Positions 1 through 7,687 of a stretch of DNA of 25,782 nt are shown piece after piece. A program made the translations under genes and the position numbers. The stretch lies in the NCBI GenBank assembly GCA_002349565.1, contig DEDN01000010.1:1-25782 (forward strand), in the 5' to 3' direction. Below the pieces are notes generated by a model. It saw only the letters and a list, made by a program, of their open reading frames with translations, had not been told where the DNA came from and ran no database searches. The stretch is from Alphaproteobacteria bacterium UBA2903. Its GTDB lineage: Bacteria; Pseudomonadota; Alphaproteobacteria; CAAGCB01; CAG-977. Within the stretch, counting starts at the first letter, position 1, and each line of letters begins with the position of its first letter.

Positions 1-9
1 AAATCCCGA

Positions 10-115
10 ACTTGCGAACCCGCGCAAGCGGGTGAAGCAATCTCGGGACAGGTCGGCACAGGTGCCAATACCTGCACGGGATTGCTTTGTCGCTAACGCT
101 CCGCGCAATTTCGCT
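10..115. repeat. Imperfect palindromic intergenic repeat
   Basis: This stretch downstream of rimO folds back on itself. The segment AAGCAATCTCG near 34-44 pairs at 10 of 11 positions with CGGGATTGCTT near 78-88, and smaller inverted repeats lie inside it (CAGGT/ACCTG, CCCGC/GCGGG). Read on the minus strand it starts with ATTGCGCGGAGCGTTAGCGA and passes through CAAAGCAATCC. This resembles the short dispersed palindromic units with an ATTGCGAGGAGC...GGCAATCC pattern known from many bacterial genomes. No second copy was seen in this window, so the dispersed nature is inferred. It might also form a structured 3' end for the rimO transcript. Confidence 0.55.
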
Positions 116-144
116 TTTTATTTTTCATAAGTTTGTTCTGCGAA

Positions 145-1470
145 TCACTTTACGACCGAACCATACAAATCGTACGGATCGGCGTCTTTGATTTTGACGC
201 GGACGAACTGCCCCGGTTTGACTTTCTTGCGCGAAGAATTGAAATAAATTCTGCCGTCGATATCGGGAGCGTTCGCATAGTCGCGCCCGTAATACAATCC
301 CTGTTCGTCGTCAAAACCCTCGCACAGAACGGTCGCCGTTTCGCCGATGCGCGCCTGCTGGTACGCCAAGCTGACATCGGACTGCGCGTCCATAATCGCC
401 TCATAACGGTCAAGCTTGTCGTCTTCGTCGATTTGATCGGGAAAATCATAAGCGGGCGTTCCTTCTTCGCGCGAATAGGAAAACGCGCCGAAACGGTTGA
501 ACCGCGCGGTTACGGCAAAATCCAGCAGTTCGTTGAACTGTTCTTCGGTTTCCCCCGGAAATCCGACAATCGCCGTTGTGCGAATCACAATATCGGGCAT
601 GGCGTCGCGCAATTTCTTTATCACGTCTTCAATCAAAGCGCGATTGCCGTGGCGGTTCATGCGTTTCAGCACCGTGTCGTTGATATGCTGAATGGGAATG
701 TCGATATAGTGCAATACCTTGGGATTGTCGCGCATTTCGGCAATCAGTTCGTCCGTGATTTTGTCGGGATAGCAGTAAAACAGCCGAATCCAAGGAATAT
801 TTGTTTCCTGCGCCAAACGGTGCAGCAATTCGGGCAGCATCGGCTTTTTGTACAAATCCACCCCGTAGCAGGACGTATCCTGCGCAATCAAGTTCAATTC
901 GACAACACCGTCCGCGTCCAGCTTTTTGGCTTCGTCAAGGATGTCTTCCATCGTGCGGGAACGGTAGTTGCCGCGAATCATCGGAATGGCGCAATAAGTG
1001 CAGCGGTTGTTGCAGCCCTCGGACACCCTTAAATACGCCGAAAAGGCGTCGCCCACGCGCAGCCGTTCGCCGCCGATTGCGGCTTTGTGCGCGTCGCCGT
1101 AAATCTGCACCTTGTCCTGTTCAAAGCTTTTGTTTACGGCTTCAACAATGTCGTGAACGCTGCCGACGCCGATAACCGCGTCGACTTCGGGCATTTGTTC
1201 CAAGATTTTGTCGCGGTAACGTTCCGCCAGACAGCCCGCCACAATCAGCTTTTTCAATTTGGCTTTTTTCTTCAGCTGCGCCATTTCCTCGATGGCTTCG
1301 TAAGATTCCTGCTTGGCATCGCCGATAAAGCCGCAAGTATTGACGACGATGACTTCGGCTTCGCGCGATTTGCCCGTCAGTTCGAACCCCGCGTTTTTCA
1401 AATGAGCCAGCATCATTTCCGAATCAATCTGATTTTTGGAACATCCCAGCGATACAAAACCGATTTTCAT
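145..1470 (-). CDS. rimO: Ribosomal protein S12 methylthiotransferase RimO
   Basis: The 441-residue product is a radical-SAM methylthiotransferase. RimO adds a methylthio group to the conserved aspartate of ribosomal protein S12 in the cytoplasm, using two iron-sulfur clusters. The N-terminal UPF0004 domain opens with VSLGCSKNQIDSE and supplies Cys10, Cys46 and Cys80 for the auxiliary cluster. The radical-SAM cluster motif CNNRCTYC places Cys153, Cys157 and Cys160. The C-terminal part from about residue 370 looks like a TRAM domain. The length and the SLGCSKNxxDSEMM opening fit RimO better than the related tRNA enzyme MiaB. The start has a purine-rich GGGGAAAG just upstream. It appears to be monocistronic, diverging from the next small gene. 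Confidence 0.93.
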   Translation of the reverse strand: MKIGFVSLGCSKNQIDSEMMLAHLKNAGFELTGKSREAEVIVVNTCGFIGDAKQESYEAIEEMAQLKKKAKLKKLIVAGCLAERYRDKILEQMPEVDAVIGVGSVHDIVEAVNKSFEQDKVQIYGDAHKAAIGGERLRVGDAFSAYLRVSEGCNNRCTYCAIPMIRGNYRSRTMEDILDEAKKLDADGVVELNLIAQDTSCYGVDLYKKPMLPELLHRLAQETNIPWIRLFYCYPDKITDELIAEMRDNPKVLHYIDIPIQHINDTVLKRMNRHGNRALIEDVIKKLRDAMPDIVIRTTAIVGFPGETEEQFNELLDFAVTARFNRFGAFSYSREEGTPAYDFPDQIDEDDKLDRYEAIMDAQSDVSLAYQQARIGETATVLCEGFDDEQGLYYGRDYANAPDIDGRIYFNSSRKKVKPGQFVRVKIKDADPYDLYGSVVK

Positions 1471-1586
1471 AACTTTCCCCGTTTAAAACAAAACTTTTTC
1501 GGATAATGGGGCGAAAGACGGCGGATGTCAACGCTCTTGACAATCCCTTTAAATTAACAACAATTCGTTATAAAAAAGGAGGCGGC

Positions 1587-1793
1587 ATGGATACGGACAC
1601 GATTTTGCGTTTGCGGACGGACGCTTTGGCGTTTTTAAAACAAGCGCAAACAGCGGCGCGCAATACGACCGAAACGGATTTGGATTATTTCTGCGCCGCG
1701 TTGCAGGATTTAATCGAATCGGAACTGACCGTTTCCGACGAATCGGCGTTAGACCTGTTTGCGGAACTTTACGATTATTATGCCCGCGTTTAG
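1587..1793 (+). CDS. Small acidic protein of unknown function, 68 aa
   Basis: I do not recognise this gene. The start at 1587 is chosen because AAGGAGG lies at 1577-1583; the open frame extends further upstream to 1506, but without a comparable ribosome binding site. The product begins MDTDTILRLRTDALAFLKQ, has no cysteine-based motif apart from one Cys and no membrane segment, and looks all-helical and acidic. A TTGACA at 1537-1542 could be a -35 box, but no good -10 was found at the right spacing. The stop codon overlaps the stop of the convergent gene on the minus strand by three to four bases. Its distinct Shine-Dalgarno sequence and host-like codon use support a real gene. Confidence 0.65.
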   Translation: MDTDTILRLRTDALAFLKQAQTAARNTTETDLDYFCAALQDLIESELTVSDESALDLFAELYDYYARV

Positions 1794-2131
1794 GCGATTT
1801 GCGGCATTGCTTCGGTCAGCAAATGATTTTCGGACACGGCGTCGATCAGCGTTACGGGAACATTGTATTGACGCAAAATTTCGGAAGAATCTTCGGGGTT
1901 TTCCAAAATGCGGACGCGGTTGGCTTTTTGCAAAACAGGACACAAATCTTCCTGCATATCCGCCAAAGCAATCACCTGTCCGACGCGGCGGATTAAAAAC
2001 GCTTTACCGTTTTCATCCAGTAAAAAGCGCGGGTTCTGCGGATCGCCGTCGTACGCGTTCATGGAAAAGCTCAACATTCCGTCGGTGTCCCTGAATGAAA
2101 AATACAGCTTGTCCTGAATAATATTGCGCAT
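1790..2131 (-). CDS. Uncharacterised protein, 113 aa
   Basis: The function is not recognised. The start at 2131 (MRNIIQDKLYFSF) is preferred to an upstream Met because GGAGGATACG lies immediately before it. The product is a soluble, mixed alpha/beta-looking protein with the segments LYFSFRDTDGMLSFSMNAYDGDP and FLIRRVGQVIALADMQEDLCPVL; no membrane helix or catalytic motif is visible. It ends in a four-base convergent overlap with the 68-residue gene on the other strand, so the two transcripts probably overlap at their 3' ends. Upstream, between this gene and the end of recA, sits the recA terminator. Codon use matches the neighbouring chromosomal genes. Confidence 0.65.
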   Translation of the reverse strand: MRNIIQDKLYFSFRDTDGMLSFSMNAYDGDPQNPRFLLDENGKAFLIRRVGQVIALADMQEDLCPVLQKANRVRILENPEDSSEILRQYNVPVTLIDAVSENHLLTEAMPQIA

Positions 2132-2245
2132 TTTCGTATCCTCCGTAGAACTTTGTATTATATATACGTCCTTTCGAATTAACAAGACGTTACCGCCCCT
2201 GTTTTTGTCAAAAAATTTCGAAAAAGCGTTTTCGGAGGTTCAATG

Positions 2246-2271
2246 AAAAACCTCCCCTTTCGGGGAGGTTT
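2246..2271 (-). terminator. Rho-independent terminator of recA
   Basis: Read on the minus strand just after the recA stop codon, the stem CCTCCCC (2251-2257 on the plus strand) pairs with GGGGAGG (2262-2268) around a short AAAG-type loop and runs into a T tract. The stem is G/C-rich and perfectly paired. Confidence 0.85.
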
Positions 2272-2275
2272 CGTT

Positions 2276-3349
2276 TTATTCTTCGGTTTCTTCGGCTTGT
2301 TCTTCGCCCGTAATCATTTTTTGCGACAGCAGTCCCGCGCTGGAACGGATTTGCTGTTCGATTTCGTCGGCGATTTTCGGGTTTTCTTTCAAGAAAGTGC
2401 GCGTGTTTTCGCGTCCCTGTCCCAAACGCTGCCCTTTGTACGAAAACCACGCGCCCGATTTTTCAATCAGGTTCGCTTTGACGCCCAAATCAATCAGTTC
2501 GCCCGTTTTGGAAATGCCTTCGCCGTAAATGATGTCGAATTCGACCGTGCGGAACGGAGGAGCGACCTTGTTTTTCACGATTTTGACCGTCGTGTTGTTG
2601 CCGATGGTCTGGTCCTTGTCCTTAATCTGCGCGCCGCGGCGGATTTCGATACGCACCGACGCATAGAATTTCAGCGCATTGCCGCCCGTCGTCGTTTCGG
2701 GGTTGCCGAACATCACGCCGATTTTCATGCGCAGCTGGTTGATAAAGATGACCAGCGTGTTCGACCGCGCGACGGACGCCGTTAATTTACGCAAAGCCTG
2801 CGACATCAAACGCGCCTGCAAACCGACATGGGAATCGCCCATTTCACCTTCCAATTCCGCCTTTGGCACCAAAGCGGCGACCGAATCGACGACCAGAACG
2901 TCAATCGCGCCCGAACGCACCAGCGTGTCGGCGATTTCCAACGCCTGTTCGCCCGTATCGGGCTGGGAAATCCACAAATTGTCCAAATCAACGCCCAGTT
3001 TCGCGGCATATCCGGGATCAAGCGCGTGTTCCGCGTCGATATAAGCGCATTGTCCGCCCATTTTTTGCGCCTGTGCGACGACATGTTGAGCCAACGTCGT
3101 TTTACCCGAACTTTCGGGACCGTACACTTCGATAATGCGTCCGCGGGGCAATCCGCCGATTCCCAGAGCGATGTCCAATCCCAAAGACCCTGTCGAAATC
3201 GCGGGGATTTCAACGGCGTTTTCGCGCTGACCCAAGCGCATGATGGAACCCTTGCCGAACGCGCGTTCGATTTGGCTCAGGGCGGCGGTCAAAGCTTTTT
3301 CTTTATCCATAGTATCCTTATCCAATAAATGTAAGACGGTTTGATCCAT
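2276..3349 (-). CDS. recA: Recombinase RecA
   Basis: RecA forms ATP-dependent filaments on single-stranded DNA, drives strand exchange in recombinational repair and triggers LexA self-cleavage. The 357-residue product has the Walker A motif GPESSGKT at residues 77-84, the Walker B strand VLVVDS around 151-156, the L2 loop region GNPETTTGGNALKFYASVRIEIRR around 215-238, and an acidic C-terminus (EEQAEETEE). An internal Met14 also has a Shine-Dalgarno sequence, but the upstream start is chosen: the extra MDQTVLHLLDKDT lines up in length with the N-terminal extension of rhizobial RecA proteins (MAQNSLRLVED-type), and AGAGG lies before it. A terminator follows the gene and a promoter with a possible SOS operator precedes it. 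Confidence 0.97.
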   Translation of the reverse strand: MDQTVLHLLDKDTMDKEKALTAALSQIERAFGKGSIMRLGQRENAVEIPAISTGSLGLDIALGIGGLPRGRIIEVYGPESSGKTTLAQHVVAQAQKMGGQCAYIDAEHALDPGYAAKLGVDLDNLWISQPDTGEQALEIADTLVRSGAIDVLVVDSVAALVPKAELEGEMGDSHVGLQARLMSQALRKLTASVARSNTLVIFINQLRMKIGVMFGNPETTTGGNALKFYASVRIEIRRGAQIKDKDQTIGNNTTVKIVKNKVAPPFRTVEFDIIYGEGISKTGELIDLGVKANLIEKSGAWFSYKGQRLGQGRENTRTFLKENPKIADEIEQQIRSSAGLLSQKMITGEEQAEETEE

Positions 3350-3396
3350 AGTCAGCCTCTTTTATCCCACAAAAGCTTGTCGAGAGCAACAAACTT

Positions 3397-3424
3397 AATG
3401 TACCACTTTTGTTCCTATTTTCAA
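3397..3424 (-). promoter_or_regulatory. Candidate recA promoter with possible LexA half-site
   Basis: On the minus strand, TTGAAA (3419-3424) and TACATT (3397-3402) are separated by 16 bp. Between them lies GAACAAAAGTGG, which matches the first half of a GAAC-N4-GTTC-type SOS box but has a poor second half. A repressor site within the spacer would fit LexA control of recA. This is a by-eye match only. Confidence 0.35.
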
Positions 3425-3465
3425 GACAAAAAGAACAAAAGCAAAACATTTTTTCGGATAAAAGA

Positions 3466-4416
3466 TTATCGGGACAGTTTTTTGCGGGCGACCGCCGCCT
3501 GCAAAGCCGCGTTGTTTGCCGATTTTTCAGCCGTTTTCGGCGCCGTTCCGTACACATACAAATCGTTGTACGACGTGTCAACTTTCAGCTTTTTGTCCGC
3601 GCGGAATTCGTTGACGCTTTTGGCGAAATCCATCGTGTTTTGATTGATTTGCAAACGCGCGGGTTCGTTCAGCACATCGGGCTTGTCCGCCCAATAGCAT
3701 TTTCCCGCCGTGTCTTTGCAGAACATATTGACCATTTCCGCCGACGACATTTCACGTTTGAAAAAATCGGCGGGCGTGGCTTCGCGATGTTCTTGCAAAG
3801 AATTGCTCAACGCACCTACAAAGATAACGTTTTTTTCGTAAATATCCATCATCGGCTTGTTTTGATACCAGCCGTCAAACGCGCCGCGCATCATCGCGGG
3901 CGTGGCGATTCTTTCGTCGCCTTTCGCGGCGGATTCCATGCCTTGGGTGATTTTGGGGCATTTTTCTTCCAATGCTTTCCACGGACCGTCGTTGCCGCTG
4001 TTTTTGCGGATTTCCCAAGCCGTCGCAGCACCGACGGCTTCCGCGTCGGCTTCAATCGCGCGGTTCATTTTCACCGTGTCGCGAATGACCAGTTCGCGGT
4101 GGTTGTCGGGAACGCCGCGCATGACTTGCTGAACATGACGACATTCGTGCGCCAATGTTTCCATCAGCACGTTGTCGTCGTAGCAAGTGCTTAAAAAAAT
4201 CGTTTTCATTTCTTCGCAAATAAAGCCCTGCGTTCCCGACATCGCCTGCATTTTCAGCTGATAGCCCGCTTTGGCGGCGTCTTCCAGCACGGCGCGCCCC
4301 GTAGGAGAATTATCGGCAATCGTGTTAATCAAGTGTGCAAAACGATTTTTGCCGTTTTCGGTATATGCCTGAAAAGGCAAATCGATTTTCGGTTCTTGCG
4401 CGATATAGTCGGTCAT
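3466..4416 (-). CDS. Putative zinc metallopeptidase with HExxH motif
   Basis: The 316-residue product carries TLAHECRHVQQV, so His90, Glu91 and His94 form an HExxH zinc-binding and catalytic motif. About 30 residues later IEADAEAVG (Glu122, Asp124, Glu126) could give the third metal ligand, as in gluzincin-like peptidases. This layout resembles uncharacterised proteins classed as putative metallopeptidases (DUF6782-like), though that family assignment is from memory. There is no signal peptide or membrane segment, so the protein is probably cytoplasmic. A strong AAGGAG lies before the start. It sits between recA and cysQ on the same strand but with 53 bp and 116 bp gaps, so it may be transcribed alone. 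The substrate is unknown. Confidence 0.7.
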   Translation of the reverse strand: MTDYIAQEPKIDLPFQAYTENGKNRFAHLINTIADNSPTGRAVLEDAAKAGYQLKMQAMSGTQGFICEEMKTIFLSTCYDDNVLMETLAHECRHVQQVMRGVPDNHRELVIRDTVKMNRAIEADAEAVGAATAWEIRKNSGNDGPWKALEEKCPKITQGMESAAKGDERIATPAMMRGAFDGWYQNKPMMDIYEKNVIFVGALSNSLQEHREATPADFFKREMSSAEMVNMFCKDTAGKCYWADKPDVLNEPARLQINQNTMDFAKSVNEFRADKKLKVDTSYNDLYVYGTAPKTAEKSANNAALQAAVARKKLSR

Positions 4417-4469
4417 GACAGCTCCTTGGTGCTTAATTTATCCAAGTATGCCACGCCGCGCCGTATCCG

Positions 4470-5258
4470 TCAAGCGGATTTTGTCCACCCCTTTTGTCCA
4501 AAAGAAATGATTGTCGGATTTTTCAATCCTTCTTTGCGGTACGTCAAAACCCGCCCTGTTTCGGCGTCGAACACTTCGCCGCCCGCCGCACGCAAAACCG
4601 CGTGCGCCGCCGCCGTATCCCATTCCTTGGTTTTGTGGGAACAGGGGTAAACGTCGGCTTTGCCCTCGGCAATCAGGCAGAATTTCAGCGAACTGCCGCA
4701 CGGCTGTTTGTCGGCGATTTTCAGCCCCGACAGCATTTTTTCGACAACCGTTTCATCGCAATGCGTGCGGCTGTTCAAAACGCTGTATCCCGCGGACGGC
4801 ACAGCGCGGGTTTTCAAAACCGTTGTTTGTCCGTCCTGTTCCTTGACCGCTTCGTCGGGCGAAACCGTATAGTACAAAGCGCGCCGCACGGGGACGTACA
4901 CAACGCCGAACACGGGCGCGGCGTCCTTGATTAAAGCGATATTGACGGTAAATTCGCCGTTTTTCTTGACAAAGTCCGCCGTGCCGTCAATCGGATCAAC
5001 CAGCCAGAACAGGCTTTGCGACAAATCGGGCAAGCCGCCCGCGGCAAGGTGTTCCTCGCCAATCAAAGGAATGTCGGGGGTCAAAGCGTGCAATCCTTCA
5101 AAAATTATGCCTTCGGCTTTCAAGTCGGCATCTGTTACGGGGGACATGTCGTCCTTTTCATACACGGCGAAGTCGCTGCCGTAAATTTCCATCACGGCGT
5201 CGCCCGCCTTGACCGCCAGCGCGGCGATTTGCTTCACGTCAAAAGGATACGCGTTCAT
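4470..5258 (-). CDS. cysQ: 3'(2'),5'-bisphosphate nucleotidase CysQ
   Basis: CysQ removes a phosphate from 3'-phosphoadenosine 5'-phosphate, a by-product of sulfate assimilation and of carrier-protein loading, giving AMP. The 262-residue protein belongs to the inositol-monophosphatase superfamily. It shows the metal-binding sites Glu68 (IGEE) and DPIDGTADF (Asp88, Asp91) and the C-terminal WDTAAAHAVLRAAGG. The segments NGEFTVNIALI and GSSLKFCLIAEGKADVYP are close to E. coli CysQ, which favours CysQ over a generic inositol phosphatase. The ATG overlaps the stop of cckA (ATGA), so translation is probably coupled and the gene is the last member of the flagellar-cckA run. Confidence 0.92.
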   Translation of the reverse strand: MNAYPFDVKQIAALAVKAGDAVMEIYGSDFAVYEKDDMSPVTDADLKAEGIIFEGLHALTPDIPLIGEEHLAAGGLPDLSQSLFWLVDPIDGTADFVKKNGEFTVNIALIKDAAPVFGVVYVPVRRALYYTVSPDEAVKEQDGQTTVLKTRAVPSAGYSVLNSRTHCDETVVEKMLSGLKIADKQPCGSSLKFCLIAEGKADVYPCSHKTKEWDTAAAHAVLRAAGGEVFDAETGRVLTYRKEGLKNPTIISFGQKGWTKSA

Positions 5259-7687
5259 TTTCCCTCCACAATGTGTTTGACCTTTTCGCTCAAGTCCCGC
5301 AGGCTGAACGGCTTTGCCATAAAATGAAAGTCGGGCATTTCGCCGATGTCGCCGCGGGCGGCTTCCTCGGAAAAGCCTGAAATCAGCAGGATTTTGGAAT
5401 AAACGCCGTCTTGGCGCAATTTGTTTGCCAAAGCCACGCCGTCCATCCCCGGCATTACCATATCCGTAATCAGCAAATCGAATTTCTGCCCCTCGCCGAC
5501 TTTTTCCAAAGCTTCCTCGGCGCAGGTGCAGTCAATCACCGTATAGCCTTTGGCGGTCAAAGCGCGTTTGGTTACGGCGCGCACGCCATCCTCGTCTTCG
5601 ACCAGCAGGATAACACCCGATCCCGTCAAATCCGGCGCGGGCAAAGGCGGCGGCAAAGCGGGCTTGTCCGACGCGAATGAAAAAGCCAGCTGGTCGCCCG
5701 CTTTGGGTGCGTCGGGCTTGACGCGCACAAATTCCGCCACCGCTTTGGCTTTCTGCAAACGCTGCGCCTGTTCCGCGGTTTGGTCGGATTCTTCGGTCAG
5801 ACGGCGAACTTCCTCGGGCGAATGGCGCGGCAGGTAAATACTGAACGTCGTTCCCGCGCCGACGGTGCTTTTCACGCTGATATAGCCGCCCGACTGGCGG
5901 ATGTTGCCGTACACCATCGCCAACCCCAGTCCCGTTCCCGAATCGACGCCGCCCGATTTCGTGGAAAAGAACGGCTCGAAAATTCTTTGCAGGTTTTCTT
6001 CGCTAATGCCGCATCCCGTATCGGAAATATCGATAACGACGTATTCGCCGGGCATGACTTCCTCGGAGCCGATATACTGCCCCGCGGGAATGCGCTGAAA
6101 CCGCGTGCGAATGGTAAAAATGCCGCCGTCGGGCATCGCGTCGCGCGAATTGACCGCCAAGTTGACGAACACTTGATCGAACTGCGTCTTGTCCACGCGG
6201 ATAAAGCCCAAATTCCGCCCGTGGTCGATTTGAATGACGGTCTTTGTCCCCAGCAGGCGGCGCAGCATGAATTGAAGCTCTGCAAAAATATCGGTTACAT
6301 CCAAGTATTTCGGACGCAACGGTTGTTTGCGCGAATAAGACAACAACTGACCGACCAGACTTGCCGCGCGAGTCGCGCTGTATTGAATGTTTTTAAGCTC
6401 CGTAAAGTCGGGGTCGGACGCGGGGTGCGACTGCAGCAAAAGCTCAGTCGAACCGATAATCGCGGTTAAGAGGTTGTTGAAATCGTGCGCGATTCCGCCC
6501 GCCAACTGTCCGATTGCCTGCATTTTTTGGGCTTGAGAAAACTGAATCGACAGGTTGCGGCGTTCCGTGTTGTCGATAAAGTGCGCGATAAAGCCGAACA
6601 CGTCGGGTTTGCCGTCCTCGTCGTCTTCGGTCATCGGCGTGATGTATACGGCGGCGAATTTTTCCGTTTCGGTTTTCAGTTTGACTTCGGCATGGGCGCG
6701 CGACAGCTTTGCCATCATAACCTTTGCCATTTTGTCCTTCAGTTCCGCCCAATCGTCGGTATCGATGCAGTCTTCCAGCTTTGTGCCGACCAGTTCTTCG
6801 CGCGGCTTGCCCGTCAGCTGGAACAAAATCGAGTTCGCTTCGGTAATCACGCCGTCCTTGTCCACGAAAGCAATACCGACGGGGGCTTCTTCAAACAATC
6901 GGGAAAAGCCGACTTCGGCGTCTTTTGCGCCCCGTTCGTGTTCTTCGCGCGAAGTCACATCGCGCACGACGGATGCGCGCAGCATCGTTTCGCCGTTTTC
7001 GTCGTAAACGGCATGGCTGACGAAAGCCGTAAACATCCCGCCTGTTTGCGTGCGGAACGTCAGTTCCCCGTGCCAAAAGCCGTCCAGTTCGGGGACATGG
7101 TTGCCCGCCAGCAAATCGACCAGCTTTTTACCCTTTAATTCGCGGGGATTGTTGACGCCCAGCCAGTCGCAAAAGCGGCGGTTGACAAAGTTAATCACGC
7201 CGCCCGCGTCGATTTGATACAGCCCGATGGGCAAAGCGTCCAGAAACTCCGCCATTTCTTGGGTTTCCTGCCGCATCACGGCATCCATCGCCCTTTGCGC
7301 CGTAATGTCGCGCACCCGCCACAGCGTCCCGACATCCGTTTGGCGCAGGGATACGGAATACCATTCCCAAAAATCGGCATCGCCGCCTGTGGACTGCATC
7401 AGCAGTTCGACCGCCGTTTCGGCTTTGTTTTTCAAAGCGGCGTCCAGCTTTGCCATCGCCAAGCGGTTGCTGTCTTCGTCTGGCATCAGGCGGTCGACGA
7501 CGGCGGTTCTTAAATCCAGTATGCCGAAAAAGCTTTTGCCCGCGCGGTTCATGTAAATCAGATCGCCGTCCGTTCCGACCAAAGCCAAAGCGTCGGATTC
7601 GCTTTCCATCAACGCCGCCGTTCTGTCCGCGTCTTTGACATCAAAGCGCAGGGCTTTCGCGATTTTTTTCAAAAAAGACTGCGGCAT
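5255..7687 (-). CDS. cckA: CckA-type hybrid histidine kinase
   Basis: In alphaproteobacteria CckA feeds phosphate through ChpT to the cell-cycle and motility regulator CtrA. The 810-residue product has PAS-like segments at about 30-130, 145-245 and 262-375, then the dimerisation/phosphoacceptor helix IGQLAGGIAHDFNNLL with His401. The ATPase domain follows, with the N box VNLAVNSRDAM near 508-518, DTGCG at 556-560 and GTGLGLA at 584-590. After a proline-rich linker (about 675-687) comes a receiver domain with Asp742 in ITDMVMPG and Lys792. No transmembrane helix is visible at the N-terminus, whereas Caulobacter CckA is membrane-anchored. The gene directly follows flhB with no gap, an arrangement common in this class. 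Confidence 0.9.
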   Translation of the reverse strand: MPQSFLKKIAKALRFDVKDADRTAALMESESDALALVGTDGDLIYMNRAGKSFFGILDLRTAVVDRLMPDEDSNRLAMAKLDAALKNKAETAVELLMQSTGGDADFWEWYSVSLRQTDVGTLWRVRDITAQRAMDAVMRQETQEMAEFLDALPIGLYQIDAGGVINFVNRRFCDWLGVNNPRELKGKKLVDLLAGNHVPELDGFWHGELTFRTQTGGMFTAFVSHAVYDENGETMLRASVVRDVTSREEHERGAKDAEVGFSRLFEEAPVGIAFVDKDGVITEANSILFQLTGKPREELVGTKLEDCIDTDDWAELKDKMAKVMMAKLSRAHAEVKLKTETEKFAAVYITPMTEDDEDGKPDVFGFIAHFIDNTERRNLSIQFSQAQKMQAIGQLAGGIAHDFNNLLTAIIGSTELLLQSHPASDPDFTELKNIQYSATRAASLVGQLLSYSRKQPLRPKYLDVTDIFAELQFMLRRLLGTKTVIQIDHGRNLGFIRVDKTQFDQVFVNLAVNSRDAMPDGGIFTIRTRFQRIPAGQYIGSEEVMPGEYVVIDISDTGCGISEENLQRIFEPFFSTKSGGVDSGTGLGLAMVYGNIRQSGGYISVKSTVGAGTTFSIYLPRHSPEEVRRLTEESDQTAEQAQRLQKAKAVAEFVRVKPDAPKAGDQLAFSFASDKPALPPPLPAPDLTGSGVILLVEDEDGVRAVTKRALTAKGYTVIDCTCAEEALEKVGEGQKFDLLITDMVMPGMDGVALANKLRQDGVYSKILLISGFSEEAARGDIGEMPDFHFMAKPFSLRDLSEKVKHIVEGK

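Noticed and set aside
133..1032. Long open frame on the plus strand opposite rimO
   Set aside because: It is the mirror of a well-supported gene in GC-rich sequence, with low-complexity Arg/Phe/Val-rich translation and no ribosome binding site.
1537..1574. A full sigma-70 promoter before the 68-residue gene
   Set aside because: TTGACA is present, but TATAAA lies 26 bp further and overlaps the ribosome binding site region; no -10 exists at 16-18 bp.
2276..3310. Internal recA start at 3310 (MDKEKALTAALSQ)
   Set aside because: It has a Shine-Dalgarno sequence, but the longer form fits the length of the alphaproteobacterial N-terminal extension and also has one.
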